From: Dendrocalamus latiflorus
Taxonomy: Eukaryota > Streptophyta > Magnoliopsida > Poales > Poaceae
Assembly: GCA_017311315.1 (NCBI GenBank)
Contig: CM029644.1
Location: forward strand, 30,089,606 to 30,153,605
DNA length: 64,000 nt
Direction: 5' to 3'
Positions 23,942-37,200 of this stretch are shown here, piece by piece (position 1 is the first letter of the stretch; every line of letters starts with the position of its first letter). Made by a program: the position numbers and the translations under genes. The notes beneath the pieces were generated by a model. That model was not told where the DNA came from. It worked only from the letters and a program-made list of their open reading frames with translations, and did not search any database.

Positions 23942-25505
23942 CTCGGGGTGCCTATTTAAGCCCACGACCTCTCCATCACCCTACATTGGTGTCCAAGAAG
24001 CTCCCACACCCCTCCACTCACCTCGCCGGCCAACGCTTCGTCGCTAATCGCCGGAAACCCAAAGTAAGTTATTACTTCCAATTCTTCTTGCATAGCCAAT
24101 TGCACTTCAATTCCATTGGCCTGTAGCTCCTTTGTACTCCTAGAAACACCCTCAAGGCACAATCGCAAGCACTCAAGCCTCCCATTGCTCTGGCACCATT
24201 GCCCGCCGACCGACCATCCTAGCACAAACCAGTTCTTCCTCTAGCTTCCTCTCACACCCTAGGTGCTCCATTGTGCACCTTTCATTGATTCAAGTCAAAG
24301 GAAGCTCCTATGCCATTCAAACATCCCGAGAAGAGAGCTCCTTGCTACCGGCCAACTGTAGCCCTCTGACCGCCACTGAGCCCTAAAATGGAACCCCCTC
24401 CTCCCCATGAGTCCACCCATATCTCCAGGTTTTAATTACAAGGCACTATAGCTCGAGATTTACTCATTTTACACCTCCTCTGTTCTTCGATCACTGATGG
24501 ACCCAGTGTGAACAGTAACCAACTCATTATTGAATAGTGCAGACCCATCATGAATAGTGCTCAGGTCCGTGATGAACAGTAGTCACGTTACTATTCATCC
24601 AAAACCCTAAAAACATATTCATATCCATTTCAAGCCCATTTACACTATTCCCAGCTCTGTTTTCCCATATCAGACACCAATAAAACTCAAAACTACTGAA
24701 ACACTATTTTAAACCCTAAAACTCAACACGGTCCAAGCTCATGCCAATCATTGGAACCTATTAGGTGTATATACCTGTCTTAACCATTCCGAACCATGAA
24801 GTACACTCTTAACCCTGCTTAGCCAAGATATGCTCTGATGAATCCTTAGCTAGCAGTCAGTATCCAATCTGAAGACTACAATAAAATAGGGACTGTGGAC
24901 AAAGAGGCAAGCCACATAATTTTTTTTATCATTTTGAACCTACATTGTTTTAATTATTTATTTACAATATTTTTATTACTATTATTTACACACTGTTATT
25001 TGCCTAAAAATAAACATTTAGAACGACATGATAATTAGCTATGTCCTACCGCTGGAAAAGCCTTATTTTATTTGATGGCCATATTCACCTTGGCAAGCCC
25101 TAGTAATAATAAATTACTGTAAAATATACTATATATGGTGGTTTAGGAAATTCAACTGTTTTACACTTGTAGTGGCAGTGCCGCAGTGCACTGGGTTATT
25201 GATTTGTGGATGGTTACCAAGTTGATGAAAAGTAAGAACTAAAATCTTATGCTAAGTAAGAATATAGTGATCGCTCAACCACAAGGTTTGACTCTTCAAA
25301 TCTAGTCTAGTAGCTGCTCAAATCAATTGAATCTCTACAGGGATAAAAAAAGAGTTAGAATGGGAGGGGAAAACTGCACTGAACGGAGGTAAAGAAGAGT
25401 TGGTATGGGTGGGGGAAAACCATACCGCATGAAGGTAAATAAGAGTTCGTACGGGAGGGGAAAAAACATACTAAACAATAGTAAAGAAGAGTTTTCTTTA
25501 CGATA
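23942..25505 (+). repeat. 5' LTR remnant
   Basis: It is similar to 30045-31960 of the 3' LTR with an internal deletion of roughly 470 bp near 24850, where similarity jumps from about 30840 to 31313. It begins abruptly at CCTCGGGGTGC, without the TG end. It contains the same 45-bp minisatellite as the 3' LTR in fewer copies. Similarity is lost after about 25505. Confidence 0.75.
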
Positions 25506-27079
25506 AGAATATGAGTTTTACAAAACCCTATTTTCCAATATAAAAGAATTTCAAAATACAAAAGTATTATTGCTATCTCCCCTTTCCTATTTTTATCTTA
25601 TTTCTTAGACATGTGTTAAAAAGCTTTTCTTTTGGGTTTTGTTGAAATCTCAAAAACACGTGTAATCGTTTAGACTAACTTGTTACTATAGGTATTTGAT
25701 CAAATGAAACGAAAGCTAACCCTAGTTGAAAAAGTGTTTTGGATGGTGTTAAGAAGAATAGTATGAATGTCCTGACTAAGACTTTTTCTTTTGAAAAGTT
25801 ATAAGGTCACCGCTTGCGTAGTTAGTTAACAATACATGTTTGATTTCTTTGATGCAGTAGGTAAAACCGTTTTGAATAGACAAAGTTTTTTTGATTGTGT
25901 TAATAGCCAAATTGCACTATTAGTCTCTTAGGCTGCTATATAAGCAATTTGTGCAAAACTAATTTTTGGTTTTAAATAAATATAATGTTGAAAAGCTTTC
26001 TACTTCTACCCCACTTCCTCTCAATTCTTACCAATGTTTTTCCATTCTTATTCTTTCCTTACCTATCAGACCCTAAATCTCAAAAGAAATGAAATACAAA
26101 TTTCTGGTTGCAATGGATAGGTTGAATTACACCTATAGGAACCATAAGTGAAGAGAGTAGATACACCCCTGAGCGATTAAAATATGAGGTGATGAATTAG
26201 CCAAAAATATTAGTGGAATTATGTTGATTATCAGGAAGAATTAGTAGCACAAAAATTGAATAGATAATTTGGTGAAATTTGTTGGATTAGATTACCTAGG
26301 ATGGATAAGATGAGTTTAGGGGAAAATAGGGAATGTGATAGTAATTATTGGATTTTAAGCTTAATCAATGATGTCATTCTCGGTGGATGTTAATAATAGT
26401 GATTATTAAATTACAATCTTCATCGATGATATTATTCTCGGTAGATATTTATAATGGAGAATTAATTTAAAAGTAGATAGTGAGGAGCTTAGTTGATTAC
26501 TGGATGAACAGACTGAGATTATGAATCAATGATAGAAAGAATTGAATTTTTATGAAAATCTTGATATAAATGATATTGATAGATTTAAAATGAGGATATT
26601 GGATTATAACAGATTTGAGGTTAGATTTATATAGTCATGGTTGAAGTTGGAATTTATGAGAAAGTTGGATAGCCATATGATTTGATAAAATTAGGAATGA
26701 TGCAATAGGAATTATATATTCGGTGGATCAGACAAATGATAATATTTGTTTAGAGTTTTAGGCAGCAATGGTACAATTAAGGGAGATGGTATAGATATAA
26801 GATAGCAAGAAATAGAAGCTGAATTAATAAGACCATTGGATTCTAAGCCCAAGTATAGAAGTAGTATAGAAATAAATTAGTCTTGATTGATATTAAATAT
26901 TGAAAGATGTTGGATTATTCTTACTATATAGGAAGTTTTGTTAAAGTACTATTGTAAAGCAATCAGAAAAATCATTTAATATCACTTCATATTCTCTCCT
27001 ACCTTCTTGCTCTCTTCCTTACTTCAGTCTTACGTTCCCCTACTAAGTCCAAAAACATTACAGAACTAATTCCTAAGTT

Positions 27080-28058
27080 TTGGTTACTGTCAGAAAGAGT
27101 ATCACTGAACAAACCAAAAATCAAACAGTACATCAAATGGAAGGAAATCTTGAAGAGCAACCCAGTATGATGGAAGTTCTAGCTACCATGCAGAAAAATC
27201 AGATTGAATGCAAACAAGGACATACTACAACATTGGAACAACAAGCAAAGATATTGGAACAATTTACTATGAGAATGTCCTCAGAAGAATCAATGTCAGC
27301 GTCAAATGCAACTGCATTCAAATTTACGACCTTTCTAAAGACTAAACCGCTTGAATTCTCATTTGCAATGAAACCACTGAGCACGGATAATTGGTTACAA
27401 GATATCAAGAAGAGGATGGACGCTATCCAATGTACGGATAAGGAAAAAGTCCTTTTTGCTGCCAACCAACTATCGGAATCGGCCAATAGCTAGTGGAATG
27501 CTATTCAATGGGTATATCCGAATAAGAATAATAATACATGGAAAGAGTTTGTGGAGAGATTCCTTAAGGCCTATATTTCTCCTAAAGTTATCATAGAAAA
27601 GTATCAGGATTTTCTTAATCTCCGACAATTTTGTCATTTATCTCAGTATGCTCAAGAATAAAAGGATGGGATATTTCATAAAAGGCTTGCAACAAAAAAT
27701 GAAACGTTAAATTATGACTATCGAATTTCCAGACTTATAAAATCTAGTTGATCGAGCTCTCTGAATGGAAGAACAGATATCAGGATACGTGAGGATTATC
27801 AAGTGAAATGATCCTTTGATTTTGGTATATACAACTTGTTTTCACTACGAACAGAATGGGCATTATCATTGCCAATGTCCACTAAAATTCCTACCTAAGG
27901 AAGAGGCTCAGATGCAAGCCAAAGGACATGCATCAACATCATATCAACCACCAATGAAGGAAGAGGGAACTCGCCCCAAGAAAGCTCGAGTGGAAAAGGA
28001 GACAAATCCACCCCAAAAGAACAACATGAGGAAAAGCGACAAAGAAGATGGTTAGAAA
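27080..28058 (+). pseudogene. gypsy gag remnant
   Basis: The frame from 27080 contains a retrotransposon-gag domain with KTKPLEFSFAMKPLSTDNWL, DAIQCTDKEKVLFAANQL and, after a stop at 27491-27493, WKEFVERFLKAYISPKV. Further on a degenerate zinc knuckle reads CFHYEQNGHYHCQC, in which the second Cys of C-x2-C-x4-H-x4-C is Tyr. Stops and a frame change make the protein non-functional. It would form the capsid-like particle. Confidence 0.8.
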
Positions 28059-28489
28059 AGTCAGAAAAGTGAGTGCCCTACATCACCGCCAGTTAGGAAC
28101 AAGACATGAAATGCATGTTATCCCATACTTTTGTATAAGCAAGTAGTTTACTTATAAACTATTGGACTAAGGTGTGTTGTAAGACTACGGGAGTATAAGT
28201 GAGCTGTCTATACATAAGGGATGGAAGAACCAACTCAGTTTGGGTAGAAAATTGGAGTAACACTGCGGAAGCATGGTTAACCCAAACACACCGAACACTA
28301 GTATGAATGAACCAAAAATGTATAAGGATACTAGAGGAAATCATAAAAAATATTGATATGCAGAATAAGTAACTATGAAAGCTCAGTGAAACGAATCAAG
28401 CAATTTACAAGTTAGCGAGACACATCATATTACAAGGATAATATACAGGTACAGTAAAAAAAGGAGGGAGCGTGTAGAAACATAAGTAT

Positions 28490-29537
28490 AACAAGAAAGT
28501 TTTCAGAAGCTAAAAACTAGATTGATTACAACCCCAATTCAAATACTAACCCTAAGAAGGATTTTAAATTTACAGTGACAATAGATGGGTTATAACATCT
28601 GCGTTAAGACAGTTATGACCACATGAAAGGAACTACCCTACTCATGAGTTAGAACTAGTACTCATGGTTAGAATTAATCAAGGATTTTTCTTCCATGTCA
28701 CCCAGGAAAGCGAATGTCATAGCAGATGCATTAAGTCGAAGGGCATATCGTAATGTGGTCATTATTTCAAAGTATACATCTCAATTACAAGAAGAACAAT
28801 CTTAGGATTCTGTGGTTGCTTTTGTACATCGAATAAAGAGGAATTAAAACATTTGATTCTAGAAGAAGCTCACTCTTCACAGTTGTCTATACACCTTGGA
28901 AGAATAAAAGATGTATCAAGATCTGAGGGAAGGTGTCTAGTGAAGTAATATGAAGACAGAAATCCCAGAATACATAGCATGCTAAGACGTGTGCCAGAAA
29001 ATAAAGGAAGATCATCAAAATCTACCAGGATTGCTACAGTCATAACCAGTTCTAGAAGGAACATGAAAAATTGGAGGACATTGGTATAGATTTTACTACA
29101 GGACTCCCAATAGCATGAGAAGGAGGCTATGAGTGATCGTAGACCGTTAACTAAAGTAGCACATTCCTTACCGGTTAAGCAAACCTATGAAAAGATAAAG
29201 TTAGCATAACTATGCCTTACCAAAGTCGTAGTATTACTTGAAATTTCAGAGGGAATCATCCCAGACCAAAGAGCATAAGTCATTTTCAGAGGGAATCATC
29301 CCAGACCAAAGAGCATAAGTCATTTATACTTTGGGAAAAACTTCATGAAGCTGTGGGAGTCCAGATGTAACCAGAAAGGACAAATATCGACAGAATCACC
29401 AGTTAACAAATACTACATGAAGCTCACCATGAATGAGGAACAAGACTTAAGGAATCAAGACTATAACAAAATTTTGTTTTCAACCTATTCTTTGACCTGG
29501 GTAAATCTCGGGGATGAGATTCATTTGAAGGGGGAGG
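28490..29537 (+). pseudogene. gypsy pol remnant (RNase H / integrase)
   Basis: Short frames resemble the RNase H region (FQKLKTRLITTPIQIL, about 28500; THELELVLM, about 28640), then a linker/integrase stretch containing ANVIADALSRRA (about 28713-28748). The C-terminal tail near 29510 reads GDEIHLKGEVETS, next to the 3' LTR. Protease and most of RT are missing. Many stops are present. Confidence 0.65.
29244..29323. repeat. Perfect 40-bp tandem duplication
   Basis: Two identical adjacent copies of 40 bp (starting TTTCAGAGGGAATCATCCCA) lie inside gypsy pol remnant sequence. The exact identity suggests a recent slippage or repair event. Confidence 0.95.
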
Positions 29538-29538
29538 T

Positions 29539-32500
29539 TGAAACATCCCAGATTTCTAAAGCAAATTGAATTTCTTTAAAATTTACTTTCATTCGCATCT
29601 TGACCCAATTTGGCACATCTTCCAATCATCTATGCCTTCCCTGTTGATCTAAGCTTTCGCTGGCCGTTGGTATATTCCTCGTTTTCGCCATGAGCACTGT
29701 TCACAGTCCAGTAAGAAAATCACAGAACTCAAGTTGCCACCACAACCTTCAGTCACCACTACCACGCCCGAGTCATTCCTCCATACCTCGGCTACCACAC
29801 ATTTGACAAGGCCTTTAATGCACCTTGACAATGGCCTAAGCAAACTTGGACCAGACTCCCCCCGTCACTATTTTTGTCTCACGGACGACATGCCGTCTCT
29901 GCCGCCTAGACATCATTCTGCGCTACTAGAGAAGATGTCAGGCCCTAGGTGCCACCGCAACATGCCGACTACCCTACCGCCACGGCCAAAGGCTCCCGCG
30001 CCCTCCTATCTCAGACATGTGCTGAAGCCTGAGCGGGAGCCAAACCACCTCGGGGTGCATATTTAAGCCTGTGACGCCTCCATCAATCTACATTGGTGTC
30101 CAAGAAGCTCCCACACCCCTCCACTCACCTTGCCGGTCGACGCTTCATCGCTAATCACTGGAAACCCAAAGTAAGCTATTACTTCCAATTCTTCTTGTAT
30201 AGTCAATTGCAGTTCAATTCCTTTGGCCTGTAGCTCCTTTGTACTCCTAGAAACACCCACAAGGCACAGTCGCAAGCACCCAAGCCGCCGTCCAACTATA
30301 GCCCTCCAACTGCCACCAAGCCCTAAAACGTTTTTCATTACAAGGCACTACAGCTTGAGGTTTTCATTACAAGGCACTACAGCTTGAGATTTACTCATTT
30401 TACGCCTCTGTTTTTCGATCACTATAGCGTCTTGAGAAAGAAGAGGAACAGTACCTGATCCAGTACTGTAGCAACGAACCCATTGTGAACAGTAACCAAC
30501 TCGTTATTGAATAGTGCAAACCCATCATGAACAATGCTCAGATCCGCGATGAATAGTAGCCATTGTTACTATTCATCTAAAACCCTAAAAACATATTTAT
30601 ATCTATTTCATCTATTTCAAGCCTGTTTACACTATTCCTAGCTCCGTTTTCCCATATCGGACATTGATAAAACTCAAAACCACTAAAACACCGCTTCAAA
30701 CCCTAAAACTTGACACGGTCTAAGCTCTTACCAATCACTGAAACATATTAGGTGTATATACCTGTCTCAACCATTCTGAACCATGAAGTACACTCTTAAC
30801 CTTGTTTAGCCACGATACGTGTCAATGAAACCCTAGCTAGCCAGTTGCTATCTCGAACCCATGTCCAATACCATGCCGGCAGTCACTATTCACTAAAACC
30901 CTAAGAACATATATACACATATTTTAATCGTCTTGAGCTCATCTACATTTCTAACTCCCTTTCGCCATCCTAGACCCAGATAAAGCTCTAAACCTCCTAA
31001 ATAATATTCCGACCTCAAGACCTAATACCATCCATATCTACAACCATTCGTCGAAACCCATGTACCACTTATATAGCCAACCGACCATCTTAAGCTCACC
31101 TAGATCAATTTCAACTCCGTTCAGCCAAATCAATCACCGCCTAAACCCTATCCATCCAAACCTCTTTTCTTTGTGTCTTTTGGTTATTTTATTTGTGTTT
31201 TGTTTCCTGCTTGCATTTTGCAAAGCAGAAACTTATTTGCATTCATATTTCGTGCTAGTATTTGGACCACACGAGTTGGTCAACGCAAGAGCTACAAGGG
31301 CAATTAAAGAAGTCAGTATCCAATCTGAAGACTACAATAAAATAGGGACTATGGACAAAGAGGCAAGCCACATATTTTTGATCATTTTGAACCTACATTC
31401 TTTTATTTATTTATTTACATTGTTTTCATTGCTGTTATTTACACACTGTTATTTGCTTAAAAATAAATATTTAGAATGACGTGATAATTAGCTATGTTCT
31501 ACAACTAGAAAAGCCATATTTTATTTGATGGACATATTCACCTTGACAAGCCCTAGTAATAATAAATTACTGTAAAATGTACCATGGTAGTTTAGAAAAT
31601 TCAACTGTTTTACACTTGTAGTGGCAGTGCCGCAATGAGCTAGGTTATTGATTTGTGGATAGTTACCAAGTTGATGAAAAGTAAAGAGTAGAACCTTATG
31701 ATAAGTAAAGAACATAGTGATCACTCAACAACAAGCTTTGACTCGTCAAACCTTGTCTAGTAGCTGCTCAAATCGATTGTATCACTACAGGAGTAAAAAG
31801 TGGTAGTATGGAGGGGGAAAACCATATTGAACGAAGGTAAAGAAGAGTTCATATGGGAGGGGGAAAACCATACTGCATGAAGGTAAAGAAGAGTTCGTAT
31901 GGGAGGGGAAAACCATACCGAATAATAGTAAAGAAGAGTTTGTATGGGAGGGGGAAACCTATACTGAACAACATTAAAGAAGAATTTGGTATGGGAGGGG
32001 GAAAACCATACTGGACAACAGTAGGTTCCTCTCAAGACGAGTGAAAACCCGGGTCTGAGTTGGTAATCTACCAGGTAGAGTCTATATAAAGAGATGAGCA
32101 GTGAAATAGCCTTGTTTTCTTAATTAGTCATGAGGGTTAAGAAATATTGTGGGTAAAGCTGGGTAACTCTACGGAGTAATCATAATGGTATTTCAAATAC
32201 GCCGTACTTCTGATAAATGAAGCTATGTTTAATGAGTGATTCCAACAGCGAAGCATAAGTAGAATTGGAAATGATTTGGACGTGTTGAACTGCAGTAATC
32301 AAGGTGTTGAAACCCTAAATACCTTAGGAATTTATTGTTCTTTTATGTTTTAAAGTGTTTACAAATAAAATTGCATCCACAAATAATTTAATAAAACTAC
32401 TATATCCCCATCCTTTGGAAATCTTGGCATGTAATTAAATAGTGTTTTCTCATGTGACTTGTTGAGTTCGGTTGGTTGTATTTAGTCTTGTTTTATTTCC

Positions 32501-32780
32501 ACAACACAGAGATCAGAAGAAGAAAGTGTTGCAAGTGTTCGTGTTATGACCGCACTTAAGCGCTCCTGTGGGGATTTTATTCAGTTCTTCTGATTGTAAG
32601 TTAGGTTTTACACTTAGACGCCCTTAAAACAGTTAAAATTGACTGTTAGCTCTTATTTTTAATCAAATTAACTCTTTTGAAATATTCGTGAGCAGGCATG
32701 ATACTACTTTCGTTCGTAACTGAACTCCTGAATAGTTACAGGACGTACGACGGTCCTGTTTTAAAAACGGGGTCATTACA
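29539..32780 (+). repeat. 3' LTR of the gypsy element
   Basis: It starts TGAAACATCCC after the polypurine tract and ends GGTCATTACA. It includes the region shared with the 5' remnant, the 45-bp minisatellite at about 31800-32020, and a TATATAAAG box near 32082 that may drive element transcription. An ORF of 139 codons (31060-31479) lies within the LTR but has no recognised domain. Confidence 0.75.
31800..32020. repeat. 45-bp minisatellite in the LTR
   Basis: About five diverged units of the form GTAAAGAAGAGTTCGTATGG plus GAGGGGGAAAACCATACTG occur in tandem. The 5' LTR remnant has about three to four units at 25356-25495. The copy number differs between the two LTRs. Confidence 0.85.
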
Positions 32781-33221
32781 TTTAGCTAGTACGTACATTT
32801 GTGACAAAGCTAGAAGACGAGATCGGCAGCCGATTCATGACTCATCATGCAAATACAATGCGGTGAGATCTAGTGCATGCATGTTAATCGCTAGCTGTTC
32901 GGTTTCTAGGAATTGGCATTTGGAATTGGCGTGAGTATCTAATTATATGATGGCGAAACATATTCGGTTTAAACTAGTTAAATTCGATATCTAAATATTT
33001 CAAAAAATTTCGTACACAATACATAGGGGGAATACCTATTTTAGATCATGGTGCCTAGGCACCATGGTGTCCCAGTTAATTATGCTATATATATACACAT
33101 ACAGGAAGCCTTTTCCATACTTCTGGAAGTACATACTCCCACTTTCAATACACCACTTAAATGAACGTGTTATATTTATTTATCACTTAAATGAAATGGT
33201 TCCTAGAAACTGCCTATGATA
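32781..33221. repeat. Intergenic with a 20-bp perfect palindrome
   Basis: CATGGTGCCTAGGCACCATG at 33047-33066 is its own reverse complement. The core GTGCCTAGGCAC also occurs at 51792-51803. No gene is recognised in the rest of the stretch. Confidence 0.7.
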
Positions 33222-33603
33222 GGGCAGTCCCAGTGCAGAAACCACTTAAGTAGTTTCTATCTATGCCATGTCATATAGACACTACTTTAGACACTATTGT
33301 CTCCAATGCACCATGTCTATTTATAACCCAAGCAATTAATTAAGCATCAAAATCTCTCTCTCCTCTCCACCAATCATAATTTTTCTCCATCTATCATGAA
33401 GATACAACCATCTCTCCAATGCAAAATTTGATAGTGTCTATTGCATTGGTTTTCTCATAGAAACTAGGTCTTGCATGAGACCCAGTTTCTTCCTCTTTTT
33501 CTTCTCTCTCTTATTTAATATAGCGTCACATCATCTAAAACTCCTACATGGTAATCTAATTAATGCCATAGACACTATCCTACGTGGAGCACTGGGACTA
33601 CCC
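33222..33603. mobile_element. MITE with GGGCAGTCCCAGTGC ends, TSD TA
   Basis: The 15-bp ends GGGCAGTCCCAGTGC and GCACTGGGACTACCC are inverted with one mismatch. They are flanked by TA on both sides (33220-33221 and 33604-33605). At 382 bp and non-coding, it fits a Stowaway-size non-autonomous DNA element, although the ends differ from the standard Stowaway terminus. Confidence 0.75.
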
Positions 33604-34216
33604 TAACTAGCTAGAGCGCCTTCTAGTAACTTGCAACGTTGGAGACCATGGCGGCTTGACCGGCGTAAAAAGATGAAGGAGTATATATATAGTACAAAAC
33701 CGTGCATTGTTATACTACCGCACATGCTCGTTCCCTCGCAACTTTCCAATGCTTGCATCGACGCACACAAGCATGCGCTAGCTAGCTGTCTAGAATCTTG
33801 CAGGCCAAAGAAAGCGTCTGCACGACCACGTACACCTGCCACGCTTCTTTGCCGTGCTGTTCAAAGTTCGAACCAGACACCGCATGCATATGTGCATGCG
33901 TGAGCTGAGAGTAGATGCTACTTGTAGGCCAACAAAGAACGTGATCACCAAATCTCCGGTTGTCCGGCCGGCCGGGCTGGATTTCGCCGCTCCACATACA
34001 TGTGTGCAGTTCCAGGTACTATCTTTGTCGGATCTCATATTTACAGCCTAAAATTCTCTGTAATTTTTTCACACTTCCCTATATCAGTAGTTAATATACA
34101 CAGATATATTACTGGAACATACACATACGTTACGTGAATTATATGTACCAGATATTTATATTACATATCAAAGTTCAAATAACCTATATCAGATAGAGTT
34201 TTAAATAACGAGCCGA
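33604..34216. other. Intergenic, nothing recognised
   Basis: No coding pattern or transposon terminus. Several short ORFs on both strands overlap around 33780-34000 and carry no recognisable motif. Confidence 0.35.
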
Positions 34217-37200
34217 TTAGGTCAAATGATACATTACCAAAAAAAACAAAAGCGGAAGCGGGAGTATAAAGCAAAAGCTGAGGCCACATCTTGCCATTGG
34301 CAAGCGATTTGGGGTAAAGGATGACAAGCTAATACCCAAAGATTTGATAATAGATGTATACAAAATCACCATCAAAATCTGCCCTAGGAAAGGTGAGAAT
34401 AGGAGACTACAAGGAAGGCCTAGACTCCTCCATCTTCTTCTCCACCTCCCCTCATCCATATCTAGAGTGATTGCTTCCTTTAAATGGTTCCGACACCCTT
34501 AAGCCTCCCCTTATAGCGAGATCGAGACACACCTATCGGTTTGACCTGAGCCATATAATCGACATAGAACTCAATAACATCTTCGATTGCATAACCTTCG
34601 ACGATGCTGCTCTCCGGCCGAAATCGATTCCGTATATAAGACTTGAGAATTCCCATGAACCTCTCGAAAGGTACATGTTATGTAGGAACACATTCCTACA
34701 TATTTTTATGTCTCACACAATGTGAATAATAAGATGGACCATGATATCAAAAAATAACGGAGGAAAATACATCTGAAGATGACATAGAGTCGTTACCAGC
34801 TTGTCTTGCAGAGCATCTAGTCCTTCGAGATTGATGACCTTCTGAGCAATTGTGCTAAACAAATAACACAGCCTTATGATTGTCTCTCAGACCTTGATCG
34901 GCAAAATACTTTTAATTGCAATAGGGAGTATCTGTGTCATCAGCACCTGACAATCACGAGACTTCACGCCATTTAACTTCAAATCTTCCATTGAAACAAG
35001 TTTCTTCATATTGGCGGAGTAACTAGACGGAACTTATACACCATGCAAGCACTAGCACAGTTCAGTACTCTCGGCCTTGGATAACAGGCAAGGAAAGGTA
35101 AGTTCATCATTTATCAATCTTTGTAGGTGCTAACTCAGGCCTGATATCTATATCAATCAAGTCAAGCCATGCATTGACACTATTGTTTGTTTTATCACGA
35201 ATGTTCAGCAAGAGACCAATCAAGTTGTCACATATATTCTATTCTGCGTGCATGACGTCGATTCGGTAACAAACTTCTAGTTACTCTTAATAAGATAAGT
35301 CCCAAAATATTGATCTCTTCTTCAAGACGTTCTTCTCACGGGTCGTCGATTTACATCTTTCTCTTAGCACAACATTTAAATTCTTAACCACATCATATAC
35401 CTTTTTTCGCTTAAATGCCTTGGAGCTAAATTGCCCTCTTTCTCTCTGTCGAATTGTTTTTTCATCCTATGGCCGTGAGCCCTCTGAAGGAACCTACGAT
35501 GACACATGTATATGGTTTTGTACGAGTTGTTTAGCCACACACTTTCGGTATCATCTAAGCACTGAGTATAGGCTTTGGCCCCTTTTGTACTCTGTCCTGA
35601 CAGGTTTGCAAGAGCAGAATAATCATTTATGGTTTAGAACAATAAGGAGCGTAAGGTGAAGATCTCTCATTTGTATGCATCCCATACCTATATCCCTTCG
35701 ATCCACAGTGTTTTTAGATCTTACACCAACGGTGCTACGTACACATCAATATCATTGCCAAGTTGCTTCGGCCCTTGAATAAGTATCAACAAAAAAATAT
35801 ACTTCTGCATCATACACAACTAAGAAGGAAGGTTGTGATGCAGAGAGTCACAGGCCAAGTACTATGTCGACTGCTCATTTTACCGAAAGAATTTATTCCA
35901 TCTACACTCAATCCAAACCTTATATTACTCGGTCATGCACTGAAGTCTGCAAACCTCCTGTTGATGTTTCTCCACTGGGCGGAATCAGCAAGGTGTCTTA
36001 GCATTTCATCCATCTTACGCTCCTCCGAGTACCAACATAGCAATTTTGCCTCCTTTGAGTTCGCACAAAACCGCTTCAAATGAGGAATTACAGGAATATA
36101 TCATACCACCTTAGCAGGAGGTCTTTTCTTCACCTCTATTCCCTCGTCACCTTCTGATTGATTCTTACGTTTGTATCGGGATGTGTTGCACACCGAACAT
36201 ACGTGCATGTTTGCATATTCTTTACGGTAGAGGATACAATCGTTCGGACATGCATATATTCTTTCTACTTCTTTCCCAATGGACAAATAATTCTTTTGGC
36301 TTTGTAGGTGGTTTTAGGCAACTCATTTTCGAAAGCATGTCCGCTAAAAGACTTAACAGTGTTGTAAACTCTTATCGGACCAACCTTTGCTTGCCTACAA
36401 TTTCAGCAGTTTAAACCTGGCTAATAGCCTCATGTACTTTGACTTGCCACACGTGACCAAAAGTTTCTTCTAGTCCTCCATCAGGCCTCAGAATTTAACA
36501 TACTCTCTCATCATAGTTCTCTTCTGCATTGCGAAATATCTGATCCAGATTATCATCATGTAGCCTATCCAAATCGGAACCACAATCGACACCATCTGGC
36601 AACATATCATAGACTACGTCAGCGATGTTGTTATTACAACTTTTCTGTGCAATCTGCTCTTCAACATGACTGGTCCAACGTGAATACCACTTTTTGAAAC
36701 CCCTTCAAATCAAAGTGTGCTTCAATCTGTGCTCGGTTCTTAAACATCTTTACATTCTCACAATCAATGTATGGACAGTACGTATATTCCACCCCCTTAT
36801 TCAGCATATCCTCCTCGGCAGCTCTTCTAAAAGCAAAAACGTCATTAATGTACTGTTCACTCACATGGTTCCCAGCGTACATCTAGCTTCAATCCTACGT
36901 TATGCATATAACAATTTAGTATCACATATTGAATTAATTAATTAGTATACTATATATGTACAATATCAGTTAAGTAGCTATATATAGCAAGAATAATTAA
37001 TTACATTGAATTAAGTAGAAATATACTACGAATTGATTAAAACCTAAACCATGCTAGATGTAAATAATATTCTCTTTACATCAAGCTAACTAAATCTAAG
37101 CCATCTTCAGTCCTCCTTTCACCAAAAGTTAGATCTAAATTATAATACAATTAGGAACAAATTACTAACAATTGGTAGCCCATAACTTAGTGGATCTATA

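Larger units (their letters stand above)
23942..32780 (+). mobile_element. Ty3/gypsy LTR retrotransposon, decayed, 5'-truncated
   Basis: Two related regions flank gag-pol debris: 23942-25505 and 29539-32780. The 3' LTR starts TGAAACATCCC right after a polypurine tract (GAAGGGGGAGGT), ends GGTCATTACA, and is 3.2 kb long. The 5' copy lacks its left part and has an internal deletion relative to the 3' copy (about 30845-31312 missing). Gag sequence (27080-28058) and RNase H/integrase debris (28490-29530) lie between. No target duplication can be tested because the left end is gone. Confidence 0.8.

Noticed and set aside
31060..31479. 139-aa hydrophobic ORF
   Set aside because: It lies within the gypsy 3' LTR and has no recognised domain; the 5' LTR copy lacks it by deletion.
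31853..32044. Gly/Lys-rich repeat protein
   Set aside because: The frame comes from the LTR minisatellite and has no start context or conservation.
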